Assembly (NCBI GenBank): GCA_903871715.1
Contig: CAIQHW010000109.1
Span: forward strand, 1 to 13,546
DNA: 13,546 nucleotides
Reading direction: 5' to 3'
From: an uncultured bacterium
GTDB lineage: Bacteria; Bacteroidota; Bacteroidia; Chitinophagales; CAIODY01
Part shown: positions 1-6,384 of the stretch, piece by piece
Position numbering within the stretch: position 1 is the first letter of the stretch
How the letters are laid out: every line of letters starts with the position of its first letter
Notes under the pieces: generated by a model
What the model was told of the DNA's origin: nothing
The model's database searches: none
The model's input: the letters and a program-made list of their open reading frames with translations, nothing else
Program-made: the position numbers and the translations under genes

Positions 1-494
1 ACCATTATCTTTTTATTTTGAAAATTCAAGTATATTGGTTGCAAAATTTCTCCTCTTCCACTTGCAAAGCAAGGTTCATTCAAAATAAAAAATGCACAAT
101 CACTGCCTAGTTGACCAGCATAATTTAATAATTGTGGTATGGTAATTTGCAAATCGAAATATTTATTCAAAGCTTTTAAAAAGAAAGCAGCATCTGCCGA
201 GCCGCCACCCAAGCCAGCTCCCATTGGAATATGTTTGTGTAAATGAATGTTCAAATTAGGAAGTTGAAAATCTTTTTTCAACAGATGGTAAGCTTTGAAA
301 ATTAAATTATCATCCACATTGCCAACCACAGCCAGCCCCGAAATGCTTAACTCTAACACATCGGCAGGAATAAATTCTACTACATCTTCAATTGCGATTG
401 GATAAAAAACAGATTCGATATTGTGAAATCCATCAGCTCTTTTACTAACTATATTGAGCCCAAGGTTTATTTTAGCGTTTGGAAAAACTATCAT
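1..494 (-). CDS. ispE: 4-diphosphocytidyl-2-C-methyl-D-erythritol kinase IspE, N-terminal part (3' end beyond window)
   Basis: IspE is the cytoplasmic GHMP-family kinase that phosphorylates CDP-methylerythritol in the MEP pathway to isoprenoid precursors. Reading leftward from the ATG at 494 gives 164 codons that run off the window edge; the family is usually about 270 residues. Visible are the N-terminal FPNAKINLGL (residues 4-13, with the substrate-side Lys8), DGFHNIESVFYPI (21-33), the GHMP ATP-binding loop PMGAGLGGGSADAA (90-103), and GSDCAFF (130-136) with the catalytic Asp132. The match is continuous with no frameshift. The start is three bases from the start of the divergent UbiA-like gene, so its promoter must lie inside that gene; a -7-like element is present at 512-519. 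Identification is secure; only the C-terminal part is missing from view. Confidence 0.95.
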   Translation of the reverse strand, partial: MIVFPNAKINLGLNIVSKRADGFHNIESVFYPIAIEDVVEFIPADVLELSISGLAVVGNVDDNLIFKAYHLLKKDFQLPNLNIHLHKHIPMGAGLGGGSADAAFFLKALNKYFDLQITIPQLLNYAGQLGSDCAFFILNEPCFASGRGEILQPIYLNFQNKKIM

Positions 495-497
495 TGT

Positions 498-1316
498 ATG
501 CGAAAATTGCTCAAATATAACATCCATCTTGGATTCAGCGCTGCAATATCTGGCTTGAGCAATTATTATTTGTTCAATCAATTTTCATTTCATTTTTTTA
601 GTGCACTCACCATATGTGGAATTCAGTTCTGTAGCGTTGTTGCAGCGTATAATTATTTTCGTAAAAGGAATAAATTATCATGGCAAGTGCCATTATTACT
701 TTGCATTTTACTCTGTTTTTTGATTGGGTGGAAACTGCGAATTTTGGTTTTTTTGGCTGGCATCATTGCTTCGTTGTATCATATTTCGGGCAAAAACAAA
801 ATTGGGTTTCGTTATCAACCTTTTTTAAAACCCATTATTATTGGGCTTTGCTGGGCAATTATCACTATTTTAATTTCATCTGCATCTTCACTAAAATTGA
901 ATTTAGAATGGGCAATTTTAAAAGATGAAAAAACAATGCAATTAATTCTGATGATTTTTATTTTGAGAATTTTTGAGATAGCATCTTTGAGTATTTTAAC
1001 TGATTTATTGCACGTCAATACGGATAAAATAAATGGCTTGCAGACCATCCCCACTTTATTTGGCACAAAAAAAACTTTTTGGATTAGTGGGTTAATGGCA
1101 ACTTTTCAATTAATTTATGCTGCAACAATGATGAGTATTTCAACAGAAAATTTATGGAAAGAAGGGAAATTTGTGGTTGGCTTTTTATTGATTTTGCTAT
1201 CTGTTTTCTTAATCCGCAAACGCCGAAATCCGTATCATTTAGAGATTTTGTTAGACACAGTAATATTGATAGAAGGCATGATTGGCATGGCTTCTCTGAA
1301 TTATTATTTGCAATAA
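498..1316 (+). CDS. UbiA prenyltransferase-like integral membrane protein
   Basis: This is a 272-residue, strongly hydrophobic protein with about seven or eight membrane segments. The UbiA superfamily attaches prenyl chains to aromatic or other acceptors in the membrane. The recognisable part is the second family motif at residues 169-189: Asp169, Asp176, Gly180, Thr183, Pro185 and Gly189 (D-x6-D-x3-G-x2-T-x-P-x3-G). The first motif (NDxxDxxxD) expected after the second helix is not recognisable; residues 49-60 read AAYNYFRKRNKL, without Asp. The open frame can be extended upstream to a GTG at 423, but that stretch is antisense to the ispE N-terminus, so I chose the ATG at 498. Proximity to ispE suggests an isoprenoid link, but this is inference; substrate and activity are unknown. 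Confidence 0.7.
   Translation: MRKLLKYNIHLGFSAAISGLSNYYLFNQFSFHFFSALTICGIQFCSVVAAYNYFRKRNKLSWQVPLLLCILLCFLIGWKLRILVFLAGIIASLYHISGKNKIGFRYQPFLKPIIIGLCWAIITILISSASSLKLNLEWAILKDEKTMQLILMIFILRIFEIASLSILTDLLHVNTDKINGLQTIPTLFGTKKTFWISGLMATFQLIYAATMMSISTENLWKEGKFVVGFLLILLSVFLIRKRRNPYHLEILLDTVILIEGMIGMASLNYYLQ
512..519 (-). promoter_or_regulatory. Candidate -7 promoter element for ispE
   Basis: On the minus strand this reads TATATTTG, a perfect fit to the Bacteroidetes -7 consensus TAnnTTTG, and it ends 17 bases before the ispE ATG, a spacing like that of other promoters here. It lies within codons 5-8 of the UbiA-like gene. No good TTTG (-33) element is visible at the expected distance (a CAA/TTG lies 24 bases away), so the call is moderate. 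Confidence 0.4.
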
Positions 1317-1381
1317 AGAAGTCGTTGTCAGTGTTCAGAAAGAAGTAAAATGCAATTTTGTATTTCACTTACGACTAAATT

Positions 1382-2101
1382 TTACCAGCCACTTACGAGC
1401 ACATCTGCCAAGTGCAGCATTTTTATTCTCAAATTTTCTTTGTTAATTTTTCCTTCCATGTGCAGCAAGCAACTCAAGTCTGTGCTGATTAAATATTGTG
1501 CTTGTGTTTCTAAAGCATTATCCAATTTTTGTGTTGCCATACCGTTAGAAATGTCATCAAATTTTACAGCAAATGTGCCGCCAAAACCGCAGCAGCTATC
1601 GGTTTCTTTCATTTCAATCAATTCCAATCCTTTTACATTTTTCAGCAATTCACGTGGTTCTTTTTTTATTTTGCATTCGCGAAGTGCGGCACACGAATCG
1701 TGGTAGGTAGCAGTGCCATCAAGGCTTGCGCCAAAATCGGTAAACTTAATTTGATTCACCAAAAAATCACTTAGTTCAAAAATTTTCTTGCCTACTGTTT
1801 TGCAAGTGTTGTGCTGTGCCGAGTTTTCAAATAATTTTGGGTAATAGTTTTTTACAAAACCGCAGCAGGATGCACTTGGGGTAACAATTATATTTTCGCC
1901 TGAAAAATCTTTTAAAAATTTTTCTCCAACACTTCTTGCTTGGTCCCAGAAACCTGCATTGAAAGCGGGCTGACCGCAGCAAGTTTGATTTTCGTTGTAG
2001 TGCACTTTGCATCCAGCACGTTCCAACAATTTAATCATGTTAATGGCTGTGTTGGGGTAAAGTTGGTCAACGAAACAGGGAATAAAAATTTCTACGTTCA
2101 T
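1382..2101 (-). CDS. LutA/LldE-family (Fe-S)-binding cysteine-rich CCG-domain protein
   Basis: The protein has 239 residues and carries two cysteine-rich CCG domains, as in LutA/LldE and the C-terminal part of glycolate oxidase GlcF and heterodisulfide reductase HdrB. Domain 1 has Cys9, then CCG at 41-43, then CCG at 79-81. Domain 2 has Cys137, CCG at 170-172 and Cys211. The spacings (31 and 32 residues from the first Cys to CCG) fit the family. LutA works with LutB and LutC in L-lactate oxidation, but neither is adjacent here, so partner and substrate cannot be read from context. An upstream in-frame ATG at 2140 would add 13 unlike residues and would overlap the promoter at 2122-2154; the start at 2101 gives the usual N-terminus (VEIFIPCF). 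It converges with the UbiA-like gene across 65 bases without a visible terminator. Confidence 0.85.
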   Translation of the reverse strand: MNVEIFIPCFVDQLYPNTAINMIKLLERAGCKVHYNENQTCCGQPAFNAGFWDQARSVGEKFLKDFSGENIIVTPSASCCGFVKNYYPKLFENSAQHNTCKTVGKKIFELSDFLVNQIKFTDFGASLDGTATYHDSCAALRECKIKKEPRELLKNVKGLELIEMKETDSCCGFGGTFAVKFDDISNGMATQKLDNALETQAQYLISTDLSCLLHMEGKINKENLRIKMLHLADVLVSGW

Positions 2102-2121
2102 TAATAAATGTTGTGTTTTGG

Positions 2122-2154
2122 CAAAGATAAATTTTAACACAAATCTTTATCAAT
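2122..2154 (-). promoter_or_regulatory. Bacteroidetes-type promoter of the LutA-like gene
   Basis: On the minus strand the -7 element is TATCTTTG (2122-2129) and an ATTG (-33 core TTG) lies at 2151-2154, 21 bases away. The -7 element ends 20 bases before the chosen start codon, which supports that start over the upstream ATG. Its -33 region is almost back to back with that of the divergent promoter at 2160-2189. Confidence 0.55.
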
Positions 2155-2159
2155 TTTAT

Positions 2160-2189
2160 TTTGCGCTGTTGTTGATAAAGGTATTTTTG
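2160..2189 (+). promoter_or_regulatory. Bacteroidetes-type promoter of the exported unknown protein
   Basis: TTTG at 2160-2163, 18 bases, then TATTTTTG at 2182-2189. Transcription would begin near 2195, which is downstream of the out-of-frame ATG at 2190 and upstream of the TTG at 2212. This position supports the TTG as the real start codon. Confidence 0.55.
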
Positions 2190-2211
2190 ATGAAATTTTT
2201 TTTCCGAAAAC

Positions 2212-2820
2212 TTGAAAACAAAATTCTCGATTCTGATTTTTATTTTGCTGCTCACTTTTTCATTTGGCTTTAAACAAGCCACCAATGAGGTTTCTGTGGC
2301 TTTCAAAACTTTCATTCCAGATACTTCGGTAAGTGGAATTGAATTGATGCGCTGGAAAACTTTGGTAAAAAAATTTGAAGAAGACACTTCATTTATTTCG
2401 CTGCGATTGAAAAAACATAAAGATTTTGATTTCCCATTTGCGGATTTTATTAATGATGATAAAACGCAAGTGATGTTGATGTATACCCATCCCTCATTGG
2501 ATTTGCATGATTTTAGTTTATCGGAAATTAAGATTGAATATGCGGCCGATTATAAGAAATGTGGTTGTGTACAATTTCCAGATGAGGCTTATGAAACTTC
2601 TTTAGGAATAAAATTAGGAATGAATTTACAAACTGTGCGAAAGATAGTGGGCAAGCCAACTTTAAAGTTTCAATACCAAGATGAAGTGGTGTTGGAATAT
2701 CGCGAAGAAAATAAAAATTCTGCGTTTTTGCATCGTTATCATCAGCCAGCTTTTTTTGCTTTTTATCGTTTTAGAAACGATTCGCTAAAAATAATTCATA
2801 TTGGTTTTGATTCGCACTAA
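2212..2820 (+). CDS. Exported protein of unknown function, TTG start
   Basis: I do not recognise this 202-residue protein. It starts with TTG and opens with a typical signal peptide: Lys2/Lys4, then a hydrophobic core over residues 6-20, then a polar mature region from about residue 21. Near the C-terminus, residues 131-150 contain LGIKLGMNLQTVRKIVGKPT, which resembles the G-M-x4-V-x3-G-x-P helix-turn seen in SmpA/OmlA (BamE)-like domains; this is a weak similarity. A Cys-x-Cys pair (KCGC) lies near residue 118. No ATG is usable: the only near one, at 2190, is in another frame and lies at the promoter. The 3' end overlaps the convergent lipoprotein gene by four bases, with the two stop codons interlocked in CTAA. 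Confidence 0.7.
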   Translation: MKTKFSILIFILLLTFSFGFKQATNEVSVAFKTFIPDTSVSGIELMRWKTLVKKFEEDTSFISLRLKKHKDFDFPFADFINDDKTQVMLMYTHPSLDLHDFSLSEIKIEYAADYKKCGCVQFPDEAYETSLGIKLGMNLQTVRKIVGKPTLKFQYQDEVVLEYREENKNSAFLHRYHQPAFFAFYRFRNDSLKIIHIGFDSH

Positions 2821-3290
2821 TTGCAAATCAAAAACACTTTGGGTGTTTGAATCGAGTTGCTTATATGACCAGCTCGGTCGCGAATTTTTATTTTGTAGGA
2901 AACTGTGTCTTCAGAAGCATGGTCGGGCCGGCAATGACAATCTGAAATCATATCAATTGTAAAATTGCCGCTAATCTGCTTGTAGCTTCCTTTTGCGGTA
3001 ATCAATGGCATATCAAAAATGTAGGTATAATCGTTTTTGTCAGCACGAACATCAGTTACATAAATGGTGGTATCGCCCTTTGTATTTTGTCCGCTGTTAT
3101 AACCCAAATCACCATCCCCATCTTTAAAACTAAAAGTAATTTTCAATGAATCTTTATCAGGATGAATTTGAGTTTGATTAAAGGAAACAAAAGCAATGCT
3201 TGGAATTACACTAAAATCGGGTGCTTTCTGGCATTTTTGAAATAAAAATGCTAGCGGGGCTAACAAAATAAGTAGTGCTGAAAATTTCAT
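2817..3290 (-). CDS. Putative lipoprotein with DGDGDLG motif, unknown function
   Basis: A 157-residue exported protein. The N-terminus has Lys2, a hydrophobic stretch (residues 4-17) and Cys20 in FLFQKC. This is a poor match to the usual lipobox, but the Cys followed by QKAPDFS and a Pro-rich link is typical of Bacteroidetes surface lipoproteins. The central FSFKDGDGDLGYN (about residues 53-65) is a recurrent motif in beta-sandwich lipoproteins of this phylum and could bind calcium; that role is inferred. A Cys-x-Cys (SDCHC) and a terminal Cys suggest a disulfide. Function is unknown. It has a good promoter at 3300-3332 whose -7 element ends only nine bases from the ATG, so its mRNA may have almost no leader. 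It converges with, and overlaps by four bases, the upstream exported protein. Confidence 0.72.
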   Translation of the reverse strand: MKFSALLILLAPLAFLFQKCQKAPDFSVIPSIAFVSFNQTQIHPDKDSLKITFSFKDGDGDLGYNSGQNTKGDTTIYVTDVRADKNDYTYIFDMPLITAKGSYKQISGNFTIDMISDCHCRPDHASEDTVSYKIKIRDRAGHISNSIQTPKVFLICN

Positions 3291-3299
3291 TTATTAATG

Positions 3300-3332
3300 C
3301 AAATATAAGCAATGCACTTTAGGTTCTTCAAA
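3300..3332 (-). promoter_or_regulatory. Bacteroidetes-type promoter of the DGDGDLG lipoprotein
   Basis: On the minus strand: TTTG at 3329-3332, 21 bases, TATATTTG at 3300-3307. Both elements match the consensus exactly. Transcription would begin about 3290-3295, at or next to the ATG at 3290, implying a leaderless or near-leaderless transcript. Confidence 0.6.
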
Positions 3333-3379
3333 TTTAAAAATTGGTTTAACAAAATGAATTCTACATTTCAAAATTTCGA

Positions 3380-3411
3380 TTTGTGATTTCCGCTTTCATG
3401 CAGTATGTTTG
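3380..3411 (+). promoter_or_regulatory. Bacteroidetes-type promoter of sucC
   Basis: TTTG at 3380-3383, exactly 20 bases, then TATGTTTG at 3404-3411, an exact match to TTTG-N19-21-TAnnTTTG. The -7 element ends 18 bases before the ATG, leaving a short A-rich leader (about 12 bases) with no Shine-Dalgarno sequence. Confidence 0.7.
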
Positions 3412-3429
3412 ACGGCTAAAAAATAAAAA

Positions 3430-4641
3430 ATGAATTTACACGAATATCAAGCCAAAGCATTGTTACAAAAGTTTGAAGTGTCTGTGCAAGAAGGGATTGC
3501 TTGCACTACTTTAGAAGAAGCAGTAAATGCTTACAATGAAATTAGTAAAGCCACCAACTCGAAATTTGCAGTGGTGAAAGCCCAAATTCATGCAGGCGGA
3601 CGCGGCAAAGGAAAAATAAAAGGCGGCGAACAACGTGGTGTACAAGTGGCAAAGAGTGCTGATGATGTAAAAAACATTGCAACAAATTTGTTAGGCGGTA
3701 CATTGGTTACCATACAAACTGGCGAACATGGCAAAGTGGTAAACAAAATTTTTGTGGCTAAAGATGCTTACTATAGCGGTGTGAGCGAAGTGAAGGAGTT
3801 TTATTTAAGCATTTTGTTGGATAGAACTGAAGCCAAAAATGTCATCATGTATAGCACCGAAGGCGGCATGGACATTGAAGAAGTGGCACACAATACACCC
3901 GAAAAAATATTTAAAGAATGGGTGCAACCAGGTGCACCATTGGCTGCATTTCAAGCTCGTAAAATCGCATTCAATCTGGGTTTGAGTGGCGATGCTTTTA
4001 AATCATGTGTAAAATTTGTTAGCAATTTATACAAAGCTTATGTAGGTTTAGATTGTGCGATGTTGGAAATAAATCCGTTGTTTAAAACTGCCGATGATAA
4101 AATAATTGCAGTAGATTGTAAAATGAATGTTGATGATAACTCACTGTTCAAACACACTGATATCGAGGCTTTAAGGGATTTAGCCGAAGAAGATGCAACC
4201 GAAGTGGAAGCTGCAAAATTCAATTTAAATTTTGTGAAATTGGATGGAAACGTTGGCTGCATGGTTAATGGTGCTGGTTTAGCAATGGCAACTATGGATA
4301 TGATTAAATTGAGCGGCGGTGAACCAGCCAACTTTTTAGATGTGGGCGGCACAGCCAACGCAACCACTGTGGAAGCAGGTTTCCGCATTATTTTAAAAGA
4401 CCCCAACGTGAAAGCTATTTTGGTAAATATTTTTGGTGGCATTGTTCGATGTGACCGTGTGGCGCAAGGTGTTGTAGATGCTTATCACAATATTGGCGAA
4501 GTAAAAGTGCCGATAATAGTGCGTTTGCAAGGTACTAATGCTGAAGCCGCAAAAGAATTAATTGCTAAATCGGGATTGAAAGTAGAATCGGCAATACTGC
4601 TAGAAGAAGCTGCAGCATTGGTAAAGAAGGCATTGAACTAA
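3430..4641 (+). CDS. sucC: Succinyl-CoA synthetase (succinate-CoA ligase) beta subunit
   Basis: SucC is the nucleotide-binding beta subunit of the cytoplasmic TCA-cycle enzyme that converts succinyl-CoA to succinate with formation of ATP or GTP. The protein has 403 residues, slightly longer than the roughly 390 of the E. coli protein. The N-terminal ATP-grasp domain shows HAGGRGKGK (54-62); EINPL (213-217) with Asn215 and Asp229 are the expected Mg-nucleotide ligands; the C-terminal CoA-ligase domain carries NGAGLAMATMD (280-290) and NIFGGIVRCD (333-342). The start agrees with the conserved MNLHEYQAK opening. The alpha subunit gene sucD is not adjacent, so this is a single-gene unit with its own promoter (3380-3411) and its own hairpin terminator (4664-4699). 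Confidence 0.98.
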   Translation: MNLHEYQAKALLQKFEVSVQEGIACTTLEEAVNAYNEISKATNSKFAVVKAQIHAGGRGKGKIKGGEQRGVQVAKSADDVKNIATNLLGGTLVTIQTGEHGKVVNKIFVAKDAYYSGVSEVKEFYLSILLDRTEAKNVIMYSTEGGMDIEEVAHNTPEKIFKEWVQPGAPLAAFQARKIAFNLGLSGDAFKSCVKFVSNLYKAYVGLDCAMLEINPLFKTADDKIIAVDCKMNVDDNSLFKHTDIEALRDLAEEDATEVEAAKFNLNFVKLDGNVGCMVNGAGLAMATMDMIKLSGGEPANFLDVGGTANATTVEAGFRIILKDPNVKAILVNIFGGIVRCDRVAQGVVDAYHNIGEVKVPIIVRLQGTNAEAAKELIAKSGLKVESAILLEEAAALVKKALN

Positions 4642-4663
4642 AGTTTCGAGTATTTTGTTAAAC

Positions 4664-4699
4664 AAAAATCCGATTCAATTTAATTGAATCGGATTTTTT
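4664..4699. terminator. Intrinsic terminator, probably bidirectional, between sucC and trhO
   Basis: Positions 4664-4680 and 4682-4698 are perfect 17-base inverted repeats around a single T, so the stem core is AATCCGATTC with its complement. The plus strand ends in a run of six T (4694-4699) and the minus strand in a run of five, so it can serve both convergent genes. It is preceded by a smaller inverted repeat (TTTTGTT, A, AACAAAA; 4653-4667) that shares bases with the left arm. Confidence 0.88.
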
Positions 4700-4751
4700 A
4701 TTTCAAGATTTTTTAGTAACTAATTTAAATTGATGGGATTAATGAATAAAA

Positions 4752-5780
4752 TTACAATCTTGGTCGTAATTTATTTTTACTTCGATGATTAATCATCTTA
4801 TCGCGTTTCAAACCCTTGCGTAATTCTTTTCTTTTCCCTTCGGGTAAAGCATAAATCTCTTTGCATTCTTCGCTGCAACAGTGATTAAATTTTGCTGCAC
4901 ATTCATTGCACTGAATAAAAAGCAAATGACAACTTTCGTTGGCACAATTAATATGTGTATCGGCTGGTTTGCCACATTGATGGCAGGTTGCAATAATATC
5001 CTTGGAAATTCTTTCGCCTAATCTCTCATCAAAAACAAAATTTTTGCCGATGAATTTATTTTCTAAATTTTCTTTTTTTGCTTTGTTTACATACTCAATA
5101 ATTCCGCCTTCAACATGAAAAACATTTTTGAAACCATGATGCAACATATACGCAGATGCCTTTTCACAGCGGATTCCACCAGTGCAATACATAATTATTG
5201 GCGCATCTTTTTTATCTTTTAGCATATCCACTGCCATCGGTAATTGCTCTTTAAATGTATCACTCGGCACTTCAATTGCATTTTTAAAATGACCCACTTC
5301 ATACTCATAATGATTGCGCATATCCACAATTATAGCTTCCTTATTTTCGCTCAAAGTATTGAATTCATTAGCATTCAGATATTTTCCTTTTCGCTCCATG
5401 CTAAAAGTTGGGTCGTCAATTCCATCGGCAACAATTTTATTTCGCACTTTTATTTTCAATACCCAAAAACTTTTTCCATCATCATCCACGGCAATGTTTA
5501 ATCTAATTCCATTCAATGGTTCGATGGAATATAACTGATTTTTGAATGCTTCAAAATTTTCATCGGGCACACTTACTTGAGCATTGATGCCTTCTTCAGC
5601 CACATAAATTCGTCCAAACATATTTAGTGCAAACAAATTTTTGTACAATTCATCTCTAAATTTTTGTGGTTCGGCAATTAGGAAATAATGGTAGAATGAA
5701 ACTGTGGTGCGCTTTTCGGGCGATTGGAGCATATTTTGTTTCAGCTCCTTTTGATTAATGCGGTTGTAAAGCAATGACAT
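4752..5780 (-). CDS. trhO: tRNA uridine(34) hydroxylase TrhO (YceA-type rhodanese-domain protein)
   Basis: TrhO introduces the oxygen at C5 of wobble uridine 34 (ho5U) in certain tRNAs, in the cytoplasm. The protein has 342 residues. The N-terminal alpha/beta (acylphosphatase-like) domain spans about 25-115 with the conserved YVAEEGINAQVS (59-70). The rhodanese domain spans about 145-235 with IVDMRNHYEYEVGHF and the active-site loop CTGGIRC (199-205), Cys199 being the catalytic position. A C-terminal cysteine cluster (Cys266, 269, 279, 284, 291, 294, 301, 302, 306) looks zinc-binding, and a basic tail follows, fit for RNA binding. The start at 5780 gives the YNRINQKELK opening that I recall from relatives. 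It lies 96 bases downstream of ytxJ and has a candidate promoter of its own. Confidence 0.93.
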   Translation of the reverse strand: MSLLYNRINQKELKQNMLQSPEKRTTVSFYHYFLIAEPQKFRDELYKNLFALNMFGRIYVAEEGINAQVSVPDENFEAFKNQLYSIEPLNGIRLNIAVDDDGKSFWVLKIKVRNKIVADGIDDPTFSMERKGKYLNANEFNTLSENKEAIIVDMRNHYEYEVGHFKNAIEVPSDTFKEQLPMAVDMLKDKKDAPIIMYCTGGIRCEKASAYMLHHGFKNVFHVEGGIIEYVNKAKKENLENKFIGKNFVFDERLGERISKDIIATCHQCGKPADTHINCANESCHLLFIQCNECAAKFNHCCSEECKEIYALPEGKRKELRKGLKRDKMINHRSKNKLRPRL

Positions 5781-5857
5781 TGCAAAAAGAATTTTAGGAT
5801 TAAAATTTAGATTTCAAAAAGTCGCTGGCATGGCGAACAAAATTCTTTGAAACGTGG

Positions 5858-5886
5858 CAAAGGTAAGAGTTTGCGCTTAATTCAAA
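5858..5886 (-). promoter_or_regulatory. Candidate promoter of trhO
   Basis: On the minus strand: TTTG at 5883-5886 and TACCTTTG at 5858-5865, separated by 17 bases, slightly short of the usual 19-21. The upstream half lies in the last codons of ytxJ. The predicted leader is about 70 bases, longer than the others in this window. Readthrough from ytxJ is an alternative. Confidence 0.4.
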
Positions 5887-6212
5887 AACTGATTTAAGTC
5901 AGTTGGATTAATGTCGTTGTGTGTAGAACTGAAAACACATTTTCCATTTTTAATCAGCAATATTTGCGGCGATTGATGCTCAATTTGAAATTGTTCGGCA
6001 ATTTTATTCGAGATATTTCTGTGTGCAATTAAATCTAAAAAGTAGGGCTGCACTTGGGTTTCAGCAAAGTTCCAATTTCTTTCAGTTTTGCTTAAAGCCA
6101 TTCGGCTGATGCTGCAACGAGTGCTGTGTTTAAATAATAATTGTGGAACTGAAAAAGACTCTTTGCTGATAGCATCTAACTGCGATTCATTTTCTAACGG
6201 ATGCCAATTCAT
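5877..6212 (-). CDS. ytxJ: Bacillithiol system redox-active protein YtxJ
   Basis: YtxJ is a small thioredoxin-fold protein tied by gene context to bacillithiol, the low-molecular-weight thiol of Firmicutes and many Bacteroidetes; it is thought to act as a bacilliredoxin-like protein, though its reaction is poorly established. The 111 residues match the family in length. The signature FKHSTRCSISRMAL (27-40) holds a single active-site Cys33 where classical thioredoxins have CxxC. The cis-Pro region is seen in HQSPQILLIKNGK (about 83-95). There is no signal peptide, so it is cytoplasmic. It starts four bases after the stop of the 46-residue lipoprotein gene, so the two are surely cotranscribed. 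Confidence 0.9.
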   Translation of the reverse strand: MNWHPLENESQLDAISKESFSVPQLLFKHSTRCSISRMALSKTERNWNFAETQVQPYFLDLIAHRNISNKIAEQFQIEHQSPQILLIKNGKCVFSSTHNDINPTDLNQFLN

Positions 6213-6216
6213 AAAT

Positions 6217-6357
6217 TTAAGAATGGCGGAAAGTGTCTGTGGAATTGGCTTTGGTAATCATGCCCGGGCAGCCCAAAGTTTTGCGATGCGAACCGCATGA
6301 TGCGATGCAAAACGAAATAGCAACTAATAAAACTATTGCAAATGAAATTCTTTTCAT
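6217..6357 (-). CDS. 46-residue lipoprotein of unknown function
   Basis: This small gene opens at the ATG complementary to 6355-6357 and ends with TAA complementary to 6217-6219. The protein has a compact type II signal peptide: Lys2-Arg3, hydrophobic residues 6-16, and a good lipobox I-A-S-C with Cys21 as the lipid-modified residue, followed by Gly-Ser. The predicted mature peptide has only 26 residues and contains a second cysteine in LGCPGMI (28-34). It lies four bases upstream of ytxJ on the same strand. The good lipobox and the tight operon spacing make it a real gene in my judgement. I do not recognise the family. No strong promoter is visible; a lone TATTTTTG (-7 type) lies at 6405-6412 on the minus strand. 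Confidence 0.75.
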   Translation of the reverse strand: MKRISFAIVLLVAISFCIASCGSHRKTLGCPGMITKANSTDTFRHS

Positions 6358-6384
6358 GCTGTGAAATTGAAAATTACAAAATAC

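Noticed and set aside
423..497. N-terminal extension of the UbiA-like protein from the GTG at 423
   Set aside because: It is antisense to the well-conserved IspE N-terminus, which must be coding; the ATG at 498 is the better start.
1366..1398. Direct repeat CACTTACGA (1366-1374 and 1390-1398) at the end of the LutA-like gene
   Set aside because: Two nine-base copies, one inside coding sequence, with no other mobile-element feature.
1350..1706. 118-codon plus-strand open frame
   Set aside because: It is antisense to the LutA-like gene, whose cysteine motifs are intact; no recognisable protein features of its own.
4038..4442. 134-codon minus-strand open frame inside sucC
   Set aside because: Shadow of the sucC reading frame, covering its most conserved motifs.
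6255..6310. Palindrome-rich stretch with repeated GATGCG/CGCATC
   Set aside because: Explained as coding sequence of the 46-residue lipoprotein; arms are short and not followed by a T run.
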